The notes beneath the pieces were generated by a model. The model did no database searches, was not told where the DNA came from, and saw only the letters and a program-made list of their open reading frames with translations. Positions 8,502 to 17,158 of a DNA stretch of 64,000 nt are shown one piece after another. Position 1 is the stretch's first letter. Each line of letters starts with the position of its first letter. This DNA comes from M30B80 sp965656935 (lineage in GTDB: Bacteria > Pseudomonadota > Alphaproteobacteria > Rhodobacterales > Rhodobacteraceae). The translations under genes and the position numbers were made by a program. Location of the stretch: contig CBFHMG010000002.1 in the NCBI GenBank assembly GCA_965656935.1, positions 372,001-436,000 on the forward strand. The letters are read 5' to 3'.

Positions 8502-11423
8502 ATGGGATTCGCAGAGCTTGCCATAACGTCCAATTTCACCTTCCTCACGGGTGGCTCCCACCCTGAGGAATACGCCGCGCGTGCGGCGCTTCTTGGCATT
8601 GATGCCATCGCGATTGCCGATGAAAATTCGGTCTCTGGCATTGTGCGGGCCTATTCCGAGTTAAAGGAGATCGCCCGCCAGATCCGCCTTCTCGCCACAC
8701 ACGATCTGATAGGTCCACCCAAGCCCGCGCATCTGCCCGACCCGCCGCGCGCACCTGTTGATCACCTCCCCCGTCTCCTGCCGGCAGCCCGCCTTGTGCT
8801 GCGCGACGGGTTTGAGCTGGTGGCTTTGCCGCGCAACAGGACAGGTTGGGGCAATTTGTGCAAAATGCTCTCTAACGGGCGGCTTAGAGCCGAAAAAGGA
8901 TCCTGCGATCTTGGGCTTGAAGATGTGCTGGAGCTTGGTGACGGGCTCGAACTGCTTCTTTCCCCCCCGTCTGATCTGTCTTGTGATACGGAGGCGTGGC
9001 AACAGATGGCGCGGCGTCTGTCTCGCCGCTTTGAGGGCGCGTTGCATCTGCTGATGGCACCTGCCTATGACGGGCAGGATAGCACGCGGTTTGCAACGCT
9101 TGCCCGTCTGGCCGATGCGCTTGAGCTGCCCACCATCGCCTCGGCCTGTCCGATCATGCATCATGGATCACGGCGCAGGTTGACCGATATCCTGACCTGC
9201 ATTCGGCAAGGTCTGCGGGTGGAGGATCTGGGCACCGAGGCGCAGGCCAATTCCGAACAGCGCTTGCGCTCGGAGCAGGAGATGCGCCGCATTTTTGCGG
9301 GCCATCAACCGGCGGTGGACCGCACGCTTGATCTGACCCGCCGCCTGAATTTCCGCATTGACGAGCTGCGCTATGAATACCCGTCCGAGATTGCCGAGGG
9401 TGAAACCGCCAGCCAGCGTCTGGCGCGGCTGGCTTGGGCGGGGCTGGCATGGCGTTATCCGCAAGGCATCCCTGATCGCGCCAAAAAGCTTATGGAGCAT
9501 GAGCTGACCCTGATCGCCAAGCTTGGCTATGAACCCTATTTCCTGACCGTCCATGACATCGTCGATTTCGCCCGCTCGCGCGGTATCTTGTGCCAAGGGC
9601 GCGGCTCGGCGGCCAATTCGATCACCTGTTATGCGCTCGGGGTGACATCCGTTTCGCCCGAGATCGGCACCATGGTCTTCGAGCGTTTCGTCTCGGAGGC
9701 GCGGGATGAGCCGCCTGATATCGATGTGGATTTCGAACATGAACGCCGCGAGGAGGTGATCCAGTGGATCTACCAGCGCTATGGTCGGCACCGCGCGGGG
9801 CTATGTGCCACGGTGATCCATTATCGCGGCAAGAGGGCGGTGCGGGAAGTGGGCCGCGCCATGGGGCTCAGCGAGGATACCCTATCGGCGCTGTCCAGCC
9901 AGATTTGGGGCCATTGGTCGGCCAAAGGTCTGGAGGAGACCCGCATGCGCGAGCTTGGCCTTGACCCAACCAGCCCGCGCCTGCGCCAGACCATTGCCCT
10001 GATCCGCGAGATCATCGGCTTTCCTCGTCATCTCAGCCAGCATGTGGGTGGGTTCGTGATCACCGAGGGGCGGCTCGATGAATTGGTGCCGATCGAGAAT
10101 GCCTCGATGGAGGGGCGTACGGTCATCTGTTGGGATAAGGATGATATCGACGCGCTTGGTATCCTGAAGGTCGATATTCTTGCGCTTGGCATGCTCAGTT
10201 GCATCCGCAAGGCATTCGATCTTTTGCAAAAGCATCATCAGGTTGATTACAGCCTCGCGACCCTGCCGCCCGAAGACCCCAGCGTTTACGACATGCTGTG
10301 TAAATCCGACAGCCTTGGGGTGTTTCAGGTCGAAAGTCGCGCGCAGATGAATTTCCTGCCCCGCATGCGGCCGCGCAGCTTTTACGATCTGGTGATTCAG
10401 GTCGCGATCATCCGTCCTGGTCCCATTCAGGGCGATATGGTCCACCCTTTCATCCGCCGTCGCAATGGAGAGGAAGCCGTCAGTTTTCCCTCGGATGCTT
10501 TGGGCGAGGTCTTGGGCAAAACCTTGGGCGTGCCCCTGTTTCAAGAACAAGCCATGCAGATCGCCATTGTGGGGGCAAATTTCACCCCCGATGAGGCCGA
10601 CCGCCTGCGCCGCTCCCTTGCGACCTTCAAAAAGCATGGCAAAGTCTCGGAATTCCGCACGCGGTTTCTCAAAGGCATGCGGGATAATGGCTATGATGCC
10701 GAATTTGCGGATCGGTGTTTTTCGCAGATCGAAGGCTTTGGCAGCTATGGGTTTCCCGAAAGCCACGCGGCCAGTTTCGCGCTTTTGGTTTATGCCTCCT
10801 CATGGCTCAAATGCCATCATCCTGGCATTTTTGCCTGTGCGCTTCTCAATAGCCAGCCGATGGGGTTTTACGCGCCAGCGCAGATCGTACGCGATGCGCG
10901 TGAGCATGGTGTCGAGGTGCGGCCCGTCTGCATCAACCAGTCGCATTGGGATAATGTGATGGAGCGCAGCGAGACGGGGAAACTTGCCCTGCGCCTCGGG
11001 TTTCGGCAGATCAAATCCATCCGCGAGGAAGACGCACATTGGATCGTGGCCGCGCGTGGCAATGGCTATCGCCATGTTGAGGATGTCTGGCGTCGTGCCT
11101 CGATTGATGCGCGGATGCTGACCATTCTGGCCGAGGCAGACACGTTCAAAGTGCTCGGCCTGTCGCGCCGCGAAGCCCTTTGGGCGGCCAAGGCGCTTGG
11201 CCCGTCCGAGCCTTTGCCGCTTTTCTCGGGCGATCTGGATGGGGAGGGGATTATCGAGCCTGCCGTCCATCTTCCCAAGATGAGCGAGGGAGAAGAGGTG
11301 GTGGAGGATTATGTCTCGATGCGGCTGAGCTTGCGGCGCCATCCTGTGGCGCTGATCAGGCATCTCCTGAGCCCCGGATTGGTGCCGATGCCGCGCCCTG
11401 CCATCTCGGGCTCAGGCCAATAG
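8502..11423 (+). CDS. dnaE2: Error-prone DNA polymerase III alpha subunit DnaE2, C-terminally short
   Basis: DnaE2 is the SOS-induced translesion polymerase that normally works with ImuA and ImuB. The 973-residue protein has the N-terminal PHP domain (SNFTFLTGGSHPEE, without the HxH metal pair), the palm with PDIDVDF near residue 403, and later LGVFQVESRAQM and the PESHAASFALLVYASSW region typical of DnaE2. It stops after VVEDYVSMRLSLRRHP plus about 25 residues; relatives continue another 80-110 residues through an OB-fold, so that domain is missing here. The next gene ends 8 bases downstream, so a deletion is more likely than a frameshift. imuA and imuB are not adjacent. Start 8502 follows the SOS box. 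Confidence 0.93.
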   Translation: MGFAELAITSNFTFLTGGSHPEEYAARAALLGIDAIAIADENSVSGIVRAYSELKEIARQIRLLATHDLIGPPKPAHLPDPPRAPVDHLPRLLPAARLVLRDGFELVALPRNRTGWGNLCKMLSNGRLRAEKGSCDLGLEDVLELGDGLELLLSPPSDLSCDTEAWQQMARRLSRRFEGALHLLMAPAYDGQDSTRFATLARLADALELPTIASACPIMHHGSRRRLTDILTCIRQGLRVEDLGTEAQANSEQRLRSEQEMRRIFAGHQPAVDRTLDLTRRLNFRIDELRYEYPSEIAEGETASQRLARLAWAGLAWRYPQGIPDRAKKLMEHELTLIAKLGYEPYFLTVHDIVDFARSRGILCQGRGSAANSITCYALGVTSVSPEIGTMVFERFVSEARDEPPDIDVDFEHERREEVIQWIYQRYGRHRAGLCATVIHYRGKRAVREVGRAMGLSEDTLSALSSQIWGHWSAKGLEETRMRELGLDPTSPRLRQTIALIREIIGFPRHLSQHVGGFVITEGRLDELVPIENASMEGRTVICWDKDDIDALGILKVDILALGMLSCIRKAFDLLQKHHQVDYSLATLPPEDPSVYDMLCKSDSLGVFQVESRAQMNFLPRMRPRSFYDLVIQVAIIRPGPIQGDMVHPFIRRRNGEEAVSFPSDALGEVLGKTLGVPLFQEQAMQIAIVGANFTPDEADRLRRSLATFKKHGKVSEFRTRFLKGMRDNGYDAEFADRCFSQIEGFGSYGFPESHAASFALLVYASSWLKCHHPGIFACALLNSQPMGFYAPAQIVRDAREHGVEVRPVCINQSHWDNVMERSETGKLALRLGFRQIKSIREEDAHWIVAARGNGYRHVEDVWRRASIDARMLTILAEADTFKVLGLSRREALWAAKALGPSEPLPLFSGDLDGEGIIEPAVHLPKMSEGEEVVEDYVSMRLSLRRHPVALIRHLLSPGLVPMPRPAISGSGQ

Positions 11424-11430
11424 GCCGGTC

Positions 11431-12420
11431 TCAAAGCCCGAATTTGCTGCGCCTTTGACCAACCGCCCGCATCACGCGGATCAACTCATGGCTGATACCT
11501 GGCTCGGACAAAGCATGGCCTGCGGCTTTGACCATTTGCAATTTACCACTCGGCCAGCGCTCGGCCAGCATATGGGCGGATTTGGGCGGGCAGATCATAT
11601 CATACCTGCCTTGAACAATCGTGCCGGGGATATGCGCGATTTTGGGCATATCGCGCAGCAACTGGCCGTCTTCTTCCAGAAAACCGCGATTGACGAAATA
11701 ATGGTTTTCAAGCCGTGCAAAGGCGCGCGCGTAATCGGCAGGGCTTTCGCCGCCATGGCCGTCACTTTCCATAGAGGCCAGCGCATTTTCCCATGCAGCC
11801 CATGCGCGGGCATAGCGGGTTTCGATCATCAGATCGCCCGAAAACAGACGGCGGTTATAGGCGGCAATCATATCGCCGCGTTCTTCTTCGGGAATGAGGC
11901 CTGCAAAACGGGCCCATTGCTCGGGCCAGAACTGCCCTGCACCGCCGCCATAGAACCAGTCAAGCTCGCGCTGCATCGACAGGAAGACGCCACGCAAGGC
12001 CAGATAGGCCACGGATGTCGGGTAGGTCTGGGCATAGATCAGCGCAAGCGTTGCGCCCCAACTGCCGCCAAAGACCGCCCATTTTTCAATGCCGAGGGTC
12101 TCGCGAATTTTTTCAATATCGGCGGCAAGATGCCACGAGGTATTGGCCGTGACCGAGGCATGCGGGCGCGAGCGGCCACAGCCGCGTTGATCAAACAGGA
12201 TGATCCGCCATTGCTCAGGGTCAAAATAGCGCCGCATCGCGGGGCTACAGCCGCCGCCAGGGCCGCCATGCAGCACCACAACAGGCGCACCATCGGGGTT
12301 GCCGCATTGCTCGACATAAAGATGGTGCCCATCACCCACATCCAGACTACGCTGGTCGTAAGGGTCGACCGGCGGGAACAGATGCGCGGCTGCGCGCTTT
12401 TGGCCCGAGAACTTGTCCAT
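11431..12420 (-). CDS. pip: Proline iminopeptidase (alpha/beta hydrolase, S33)
   Basis: This cytoplasmic peptidase releases N-terminal proline from peptides. The 329-residue protein has the oxyanion motif HGGPGGG (51-57), FDQRGCGRS, and the nucleophile elbow GGSWG (118-122, Ser120), which together are diagnostic for the Pip family. It converges with dnaE2 (stops eight bases apart) and diverges from ubiG. Length is normal. Confidence 0.93.
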   Translation of the reverse strand: MDKFSGQKRAAAHLFPPVDPYDQRSLDVGDGHHLYVEQCGNPDGAPVVVLHGGPGGGCSPAMRRYFDPEQWRIILFDQRGCGRSRPHASVTANTSWHLAADIEKIRETLGIEKWAVFGGSWGATLALIYAQTYPTSVAYLALRGVFLSMQRELDWFYGGGAGQFWPEQWARFAGLIPEEERGDMIAAYNRRLFSGDLMIETRYARAWAAWENALASMESDGHGGESPADYARAFARLENHYFVNRGFLEEDGQLLRDMPKIAHIPGTIVQGRYDMICPPKSAHMLAERWPSGKLQMVKAAGHALSEPGISHELIRVMRAVGQRRSKFGL

Positions 12421-12486
12421 TGCTGTCCTATATAGAACGAAATATCCGGTCTAACACCCGCGCAAGTTTGACAAGAAGAATTGGGG

Positions 12487-13239
12487 ATGTCCATGAACAC
12501 CGCCACAGGAACTGTTGATGCAGGCGAAATCGCCAAATTCGAGGCTATGGCCGCCGAATGGTGGGACCCAACAGGCAAGTTCAAGCCGCTCCATATGATG
12601 AACCCTGTGCGGCTGGATTATATCACCTCGCAGATTGCTGCCGAGTTCGGGCGCGACCTGAAGGCCGATAAACCGTTTGAGGGGCTGCGCATCCTCGATA
12701 TCGGTTGCGGCGGCGGCTTGTTATCCGAGCCTATGGCGCGGCTTGGTGCGGATGTGGTTGGGGCGGATGCTGCCCCGCGCAACATCCCCGTGGCGCAAAT
12801 CCATGCCGAGCAATCGGGCCTCAAGATTGATTACCGCCACACCACCGCCGAAGCGATGGCCGAGGCGGGCGAGCAGTTTGATATCGTTCTCAATATGGAA
12901 GTCGTGGAACATGTCGCGGACCCGCTGGCCTATCTGACGGCCTGCCAACGGTTGTTGAAACCGAACGGTTTGATGCTGTGTTCAACCATAAATCGCAACC
13001 CAAAGAGCTTCGCCATGGCGATTGTCGGTGCGGAATATGTCATGCGCTGGTTGCCCAAAGGCACGCATGAATGGTCAAAATTCATCACGCCGGACGAGCT
13101 GTTCGATTTGATCTCAAAGGCAGGGCTGACGCCTGTCGATCGTAAGGGCTATGTCTTCAACCCGATCACTTGGGGCTGGTCCATCTCGGATCGGGATTTG
13201 AGCGTGAATTACGTCACGGCCTCGACCAAGCCTGCCTGA
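12487..13239 (+). CDS. ubiG: Ubiquinone biosynthesis O-methyltransferase
   Basis: UbiG carries out both O-methylations in ubiquinone synthesis using S-adenosylmethionine. The 250-residue protein contains AAEWWDPTGKFKPLH near the N-terminus, SAM motif I LDIGCGGGLLSEP, and FDIVLNMEVVEHV, all typical of UbiG. An in-frame TTG at 12481 exists, but the ATG at 12487 or 12493 fits better with the purine-rich AAGAAGAATTGGGG ahead of it. It stands alone, divergent from pip and convergent with the MarR gene. Confidence 0.95.
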   Translation: MSMNTATGTVDAGEIAKFEAMAAEWWDPTGKFKPLHMMNPVRLDYITSQIAAEFGRDLKADKPFEGLRILDIGCGGGLLSEPMARLGADVVGADAAPRNIPVAQIHAEQSGLKIDYRHTTAEAMAEAGEQFDIVLNMEVVEHVADPLAYLTACQRLLKPNGLMLCSTINRNPKSFAMAIVGAEYVMRWLPKGTHEWSKFITPDELFDLISKAGLTPVDRKGYVFNPITWGWSISDRDLSVNYVTASTKPA

Positions 13240-13245
13240 GGCGAT

Positions 13246-13689
13246 CTAGTCTTCGCTCTCAAGGCGCTGGCGCATCTCGCGAATGACGGGCAAGGCCTGA
13301 CGCACGCGATCCGCGCCAATGGCGTTCACCGTCTCGGACAGGATCGGGGCAATCGCATCAAGCGCTGCTTCGCGCGCCTTGCGGCCCGAGGGGCTGATCG
13401 ACACGAATTTGCGGCGCGCATCGTCCCAATCGGGGCGGATATGCACATGGCCTGCCCATTCCAGTTTGTTCAAAGTATTGGTCATCGCCCCGCGCGTGAC
13501 GTGAAACAGGCGCGCCAATTGTGCGGGTGTTTTCTCGTCATTTGCGCGGGCGAGGTGGTTCAACACCGAGAAATGGCTGAGTTCCATGCCTTTGGGCAGC
13601 ACTTTCGACAGGCGACCGCGTGCAAGCTGGTCTGCCATGAAAACTTCGCTGAATAGGGCAATTGCCAAAGGATCGTCATTCGCGCTCAT
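13246..13689 (-). CDS. MarR-family transcriptional regulator
   Basis: The 147-residue protein has a winged-helix core with KTPAQLARLFHVTRGAMTNTLNKLEWAGHV as recognition region (about residues 54-83) and the beta-wing DDARRKFVSISPSGR, both typical of MarR. Such proteins usually repress a nearby gene and themselves and respond to small phenolic or oxidising ligands. The target is not evident: ubiG converges with it, and grxC lies upstream in the same direction. A short dyad, AACCC...GGGTT, is present just upstream of the start. Confidence 0.85.
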   Translation of the reverse strand: MSANDDPLAIALFSEVFMADQLARGRLSKVLPKGMELSHFSVLNHLARANDEKTPAQLARLFHVTRGAMTNTLNKLEWAGHVHIRPDWDDARRKFVSISPSGRKAREAALDAIAPILSETVNAIGADRVRQALPVIREMRQRLESED

Positions 13690-13796
13690 GCGCGGACTAA
13701 AACCCTAGCTGGTGGGTTGGGGCAAGTGGAACTTCCGCAGATCAGAGCGTTTTGCGTTGAACCATAGGCGATCCGCTCAGGTCAACGCCGCGCGTT

Positions 13797-14054
13797 TTAG
13801 CCCTTGAGCAGCGGATCAAGCTTTCCGTTGCGATCCAGATCGGCCAAGTCGTCATATCCGCCGACATGGGTTTTCCCGATGAAAATCTGGGGCACGGTAT
13901 GCCGCCCATTGGCGCGGCCAAGCATTTCCTGACGCTTGGCGGGATCGCGCGCGACATCAATCTCGGTGAAACTGACGCCTTTCTCACTCAGAAGCCGTTT
14001 GGCCGCATGGCAAAAGCCGCAAAGGGGGGAGGTGTATAATTCGACGTTTTGCAT
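13797..14054 (-). CDS. grxC: Glutaredoxin 3
   Basis: This 85-residue thiol-disulfide oxidoreductase uses glutathione to reduce protein disulfides and mixed disulfides. It has the active site CGFC at 12-15 and the glutathione-binding TVPQIFIG followed by HVGGYDDL, as in GrxC. The CGFC form (instead of CPYC) is seen in alphaproteobacterial Grx3. It is transcribed in the same direction as comF, with 35 bases between them. Confidence 0.94.
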   Translation of the reverse strand: MQNVELYTSPLCGFCHAAKRLLSEKGVSFTEIDVARDPAKRQEMLGRANGRHTVPQIFIGKTHVGGYDDLADLDRNGKLDPLLKG

Positions 14055-14089
14055 CTGTCTGTCCGCTCATATCGTGGTTTGGATGCAAT

Positions 14090-14812
14090 CTAGGCATCCT
14101 TGAGCACGCGCGCCAGAGCGATCACGGAAATGGGACCAGCGCCAGCCGATTGCGCGGCTTGCGTTGCGGCAGAAAAAGTGGCCCCTGAGGTCATCACATC
14201 ATCAATAATCAAAACCCTGCGCCCCTTCAGGTCGGCCGCGCGTTTGGGGTTTGTGGTGATGCTGCCCGAAAGGTTGTCGAACCGTTGATCACGGTTCAGC
14301 CCGTCCTGTGACCGTGTGATCTTGCGGCGCAGCAGTGCGTCAGGCAGGCAAGTCAGCCCCGTTGCTTGCGCCATGGAATGGGCCAAAAGGGCAGATTGGT
14401 TGTATTTGCGCCGCAGGAGCCGCGTGTGATGCAGTGGCACAGGCAGCAAAAGCGGTGCGCCCTCCAACAGATCAGCGGCGGCGCGTGCCAGCCAAGGGCC
14501 TGCCGCGCGCGCGATATCGGCCCGATCACCATGTTTGAGGCCCAAGACCAGCTTTCGCCCGATGGAGGAATAGAGCAGCGCCGCGCGCCCTTTATCCCAA
14601 GGCCGCGCGAAGCTGAGGCAGTCATCGCAGCGCAAGCGCTCATCTTCATCGTCACCGGGCAAAGGGCTGCCGCAAGTGTCGCAGATTGCACCATGGATGA
14701 AGGGTGTTTCACCCCAGCATGCACCACAAAGCGCAAAATCGGTTCCAACGCGGGTTGCACAGTTGAGGCATTCGGGCGGAAACACCGCATGCAGGATGCT
14801 TTGCATTCTCAT
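14090..14812 (-). CDS. comF: ComF-family phosphoribosyltransferase-like protein
   Basis: The 240-residue protein has an N-terminal four-plus-cysteine zinc-ribbon region (CLNC, CGAC, CDTC, CDDC within the first 65 residues) and a C-terminal phosphoribosyltransferase fold with the PRPP loop VLIIDDVMTSGAT (about 203-215). ComF proteins support uptake or processing of transforming DNA in competent bacteria and, in Rhodobacterales, recombination after gene-transfer-agent delivery. A CtrA-like box lies 10 bases upstream of the start. grxC follows and may be co-transcribed. Confidence 0.88.
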   Translation of the reverse strand: MRMQSILHAVFPPECLNCATRVGTDFALCGACWGETPFIHGAICDTCGSPLPGDDEDERLRCDDCLSFARPWDKGRAALLYSSIGRKLVLGLKHGDRADIARAAGPWLARAAADLLEGAPLLLPVPLHHTRLLRRKYNQSALLAHSMAQATGLTCLPDALLRRKITRSQDGLNRDQRFDNLSGSITTNPKRAADLKGRRVLIIDDVMTSGATFSAATQAAQSAGAGPISVIALARVLKDA

Positions 14813-14821
14813 CTCTGGCCC

Positions 14822-14837
14822 CTAAATTGCAGCTAAC
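14822..14837 (+). promoter_or_regulatory. Possible CtrA box between comF and the methyltransferase gene
   Basis: CTAA-ATTGCAG-CTAAC matches the CtrA consensus TTAA-N7-TTAAC at seven of nine fixed positions. It lies in the 42-base divergent gap, close to both starts. Weak on its own; the comF context raises it. Confidence 0.4.
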
Positions 14838-14854
14838 CCTCGAACAGGATTGCT

Positions 14855-15706
14855 ATGACAGTGCCAACACCTTCCTTGGTGGATCGATCCGCCCTTTCGC
14901 TTCGGCGTGCGCGTGCACGGCTGGACAAGGCAGGATTCCTCCATGACGAGGCGATCTTCGAAATTCAGGAGAGACTGGTAGACGTTAACAGAAGGTTTAC
15001 GTCACCCGCGATTGTGACAGGCTTTCCCGAGTATTGGCGCTCTCTTTTCCCGCAGGCGCGCATTGTCGAGGATGCAGAAACGCTCGATCTTGCGCCGCAA
15101 GCCCATGATCTGGTTATTCACGCAATGTCTCTACATTGGTCCGATGATCCGGTAGGCCAGCTTGTGCAGGCGCGTCGGGCGCTCAAGCCTGATGGCCTGT
15201 TTCTGGCGGTGTCACTGGGCGGCGAGACCTTGCAGGAGTTGCGCGCCGCGCTCGGTCAGGCTGAGGTTGAGATATCGGGTGGCCTATCGCCGCGCGTGAC
15301 CCCGATGGGGGAATTGCGTGATATGGGCGGGTTGATCCAGCGGGCTGGCCTATCTTTGCCTGTCGCTGATGCCGTGAAGAAAACGGTGACCTATCGCAGC
15401 ATGTTCCACCTGATGCATGATCTGCGGGATATGGGTGAAACGAATGTTTTGAACACCCGCCACCGTGCTATTCCGCCCCGCAGCCTCTTTGCGCGTGCGG
15501 CCGAGCTGTATGCAGAAAACTTTCCTGCAGAAGAAAAACGCATCCAATCGAGCTTTGAGCTCGTATTCCTTTCAGGATGGGCTCCGCATGAGAGCCAACA
15601 GAAACCCCTCAGGCCTGGCAGTGCGGGAACGCGGCTTGCCGACGCATTGAACACCACCGAGTTTGACGAGAGCGCCGCTCCCGTCCTAGACCGAGACAAG
15701 AAATGA
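14855..15706 (+). CDS. SAM-dependent methyltransferase-like protein (BioC/NDUFAF5 type)
   Basis: The 283-residue protein resembles the BioC/NDUFAF5 group: HDLVIHAMSLHWSDDP and LKPDGLFLAVSLGGETLQELR are typical, as is the C-terminal TYRSMFHLMHDLRDMGETN. The usual SAM-binding motif I (DxGxGxG) is not visible: that position reads AIVTGFPEYWRSLF. It may therefore be a methyltransferase relative with altered or lost activity; NDUFAF5 itself acts as an assembly factor that modifies a complex I subunit. It is followed 13 bases later by hemH. Confidence 0.8.
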   Translation: MTVPTPSLVDRSALSLRRARARLDKAGFLHDEAIFEIQERLVDVNRRFTSPAIVTGFPEYWRSLFPQARIVEDAETLDLAPQAHDLVIHAMSLHWSDDPVGQLVQARRALKPDGLFLAVSLGGETLQELRAALGQAEVEISGGLSPRVTPMGELRDMGGLIQRAGLSLPVADAVKKTVTYRSMFHLMHDLRDMGETNVLNTRHRAIPPRSLFARAAELYAENFPAEEKRIQSSFELVFLSGWAPHESQQKPLRPGSAGTRLADALNTTEFDESAAPVLDRDKK

Positions 15707-15719
15707 GATTTAGGCCAAG

Positions 15720-16784
15720 ATGAACATTATGCAAAAAACGCCAAAGGCATCCCTCGCACATGCGCCAAGTGATCACCCGAAGGTGAAATTCGGCAAGGTT
15801 GGCGTTTTGCTGGCTAATCTGGGCACACCTGACAATTACGATTACTGGTCTATGCGCCGCTATCTGAACGAGTTCCTCTCGGATCGGCGTGTGATTGATT
15901 ACAGCCCATGGCTCTGGCAGCCGCTGTTGCAATTGATCATTCTGACCAAACGCCCTTTCAGCTCGGGCGCGGCCTATAAGTCGATCTGGAACCATGAGCA
16001 GGGCGAAAGCCCCCTGATGACGATCACCAAAGACCAGACCGCCAAAATGGCCGCCCAAATGCAGGAGCGCTATGGCGAGGATGTCGTTGTTGATTTCTGC
16101 ATGCGCTACGGCAACCCCTCGACCAAATCCAAGGTTGATGCGCTGGTGGCCCAAGGCTGCACCAAGATTTTGTTCTTCCCGCTTTATCCGCAATATGCGG
16201 GCGCGACCTCGGCTACGGCTTGCGATGAATTCTTCCGCTCTTTGCAGGATATCAAATGGCAGCCGCTGGTTCGCACGGTTGAGCCCTATTACGAGAACCC
16301 GCTTTATATCGACGCTTTGGCCAGATCGGTCGAAGAGGCTTATTCCAAAATGGATGAGCGCCCTGACGTGCTGGTGGCCTCCTATCACGGGGTGCCCAAG
16401 CGGTATCTGATGGAGGGTGACCCCTATCACTGCCAATGCCAGAAAACGACGCGCCTGCTGAAGGAACGTCTGGGTTGGGAAGACACCGATATTGTCACCA
16501 CCTTCCAGAGCCGTTTCGGCCCTGAGGAATGGTTGCAGCCCTACACTGTCGAAGAAGTTGCGCGTTTGGCTGAAGCGGGCAAGAAGAAGATCGCTGTGAT
16601 TGCGCCCGCTTTCTCGGCGGATTGCATCGAGACCCTCGAAGAGATCAATGAAGAGATCGCCGAGAGCTTCGAGCATGCTGGCGGCGAAAGCTTCACCTAT
16701 ATTCCCTGCCTCAACGATAATGATGCGCATATTCATGCGCTGGCCGAGGTTGCTTCGGATAATCTGAAAGGTTGGTTGGGCTGA
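15720..16784 (+). CDS. hemH: Ferrochelatase
   Basis: HemH inserts ferrous iron into protoporphyrin IX, the last step of haem synthesis. The 354-residue protein contains GVLLANLGTPDNYDY near the N-terminus, VASYHGVPKRY with the catalytic His (about residue 220) and DPYHCQCQKTT, followed by TTFQSRFGPEEWLQPYT, all diagnostic. Length is normal. It is probably co-transcribed with the upstream methyltransferase-like gene and is closed by a strong terminator at 16846-16872. Confidence 0.97.
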   Translation: MNIMQKTPKASLAHAPSDHPKVKFGKVGVLLANLGTPDNYDYWSMRRYLNEFLSDRRVIDYSPWLWQPLLQLIILTKRPFSSGAAYKSIWNHEQGESPLMTITKDQTAKMAAQMQERYGEDVVVDFCMRYGNPSTKSKVDALVAQGCTKILFFPLYPQYAGATSATACDEFFRSLQDIKWQPLVRTVEPYYENPLYIDALARSVEEAYSKMDERPDVLVASYHGVPKRYLMEGDPYHCQCQKTTRLLKERLGWEDTDIVTTFQSRFGPEEWLQPYTVEEVARLAEAGKKKIAVIAPAFSADCIETLEEINEEIAESFEHAGGESFTYIPCLNDNDAHIHALAEVASDNLKGWLG

Positions 16785-16845
16785 CCTGCTCAGCCAATCG
16801 GCACTAAGGGGTCAAATTCCCGAGGTGGGATGCTTCTTAAACAGA

Positions 16846-16872
16846 AAAAGCCGCGTTTGACGCGGCTTTTTT
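16846..16872. terminator. Rho-independent terminator, usable from both sides
   Basis: AAAAGCCGCG, loop TTTGA, CGCGGCTTTT, then further Ts on the plus strand: a 10-bp perfect stem with A-run and T-run, so it can end hemH (plus) and the 44-residue gene (minus). Confidence 0.93.
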
Positions 16873-16888
16873 CGTAGTGTGATTTTGC

Positions 16889-17023
16889 TTAGGCCGCAGC
16901 GCCTACGGGCGTGCCGACATAGGTCTTATCCGCAACGCGAACAACGATCCTGCCATTTGCGGCTTTTCTCACAAAAATACCCTGAATGGATACGCATGTG
17001 CCAAGTGTAATTGTTTTAACCAT
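16889..17023 (-). CDS. Unknown 44-residue protein
   Basis: A short protein begins MVKTITLGTCVSIQGIFVR and ends with VGTPVGAAA. The ATG at 17021-17023 has an excellent ribosome site (GGGGGGAG, five or six bases upstream), and the gene ends just before the shared terminator, which supports it as real. An in-frame start 40 codons upstream is possible but the extra part looks non-coding. Alternating hydrophobic/polar residues (IVVRVADKTYVG) suggest a small beta-barrel. I recall similar short unnamed proteins in other Rhodobacteraceae but cannot verify this. Function unknown. Confidence 0.7.
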   Translation of the reverse strand: MVKTITLGTCVSIQGIFVRKAANGRIVVRVADKTYVGTPVGAAA

Positions 17024-17158
17024 AATACTCCCCCCGAGTTCAGGTATAACAATCATATGGTCAAAGGCGCAAGAAACGAACGTATCTTTCGTATATGGTT
17101 TGATCTTTTGATGTGCTGGGGGCGCTTGATGCTTCGCATTCAACGTGAAGCGATTGGG

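Noticed and set aside
14984..15000. TTAA-N7-TTTAC resembling a CtrA box
   Set aside because: It is inside the methyltransferase coding sequence, away from any promoter; one chance match of this kind is expected.
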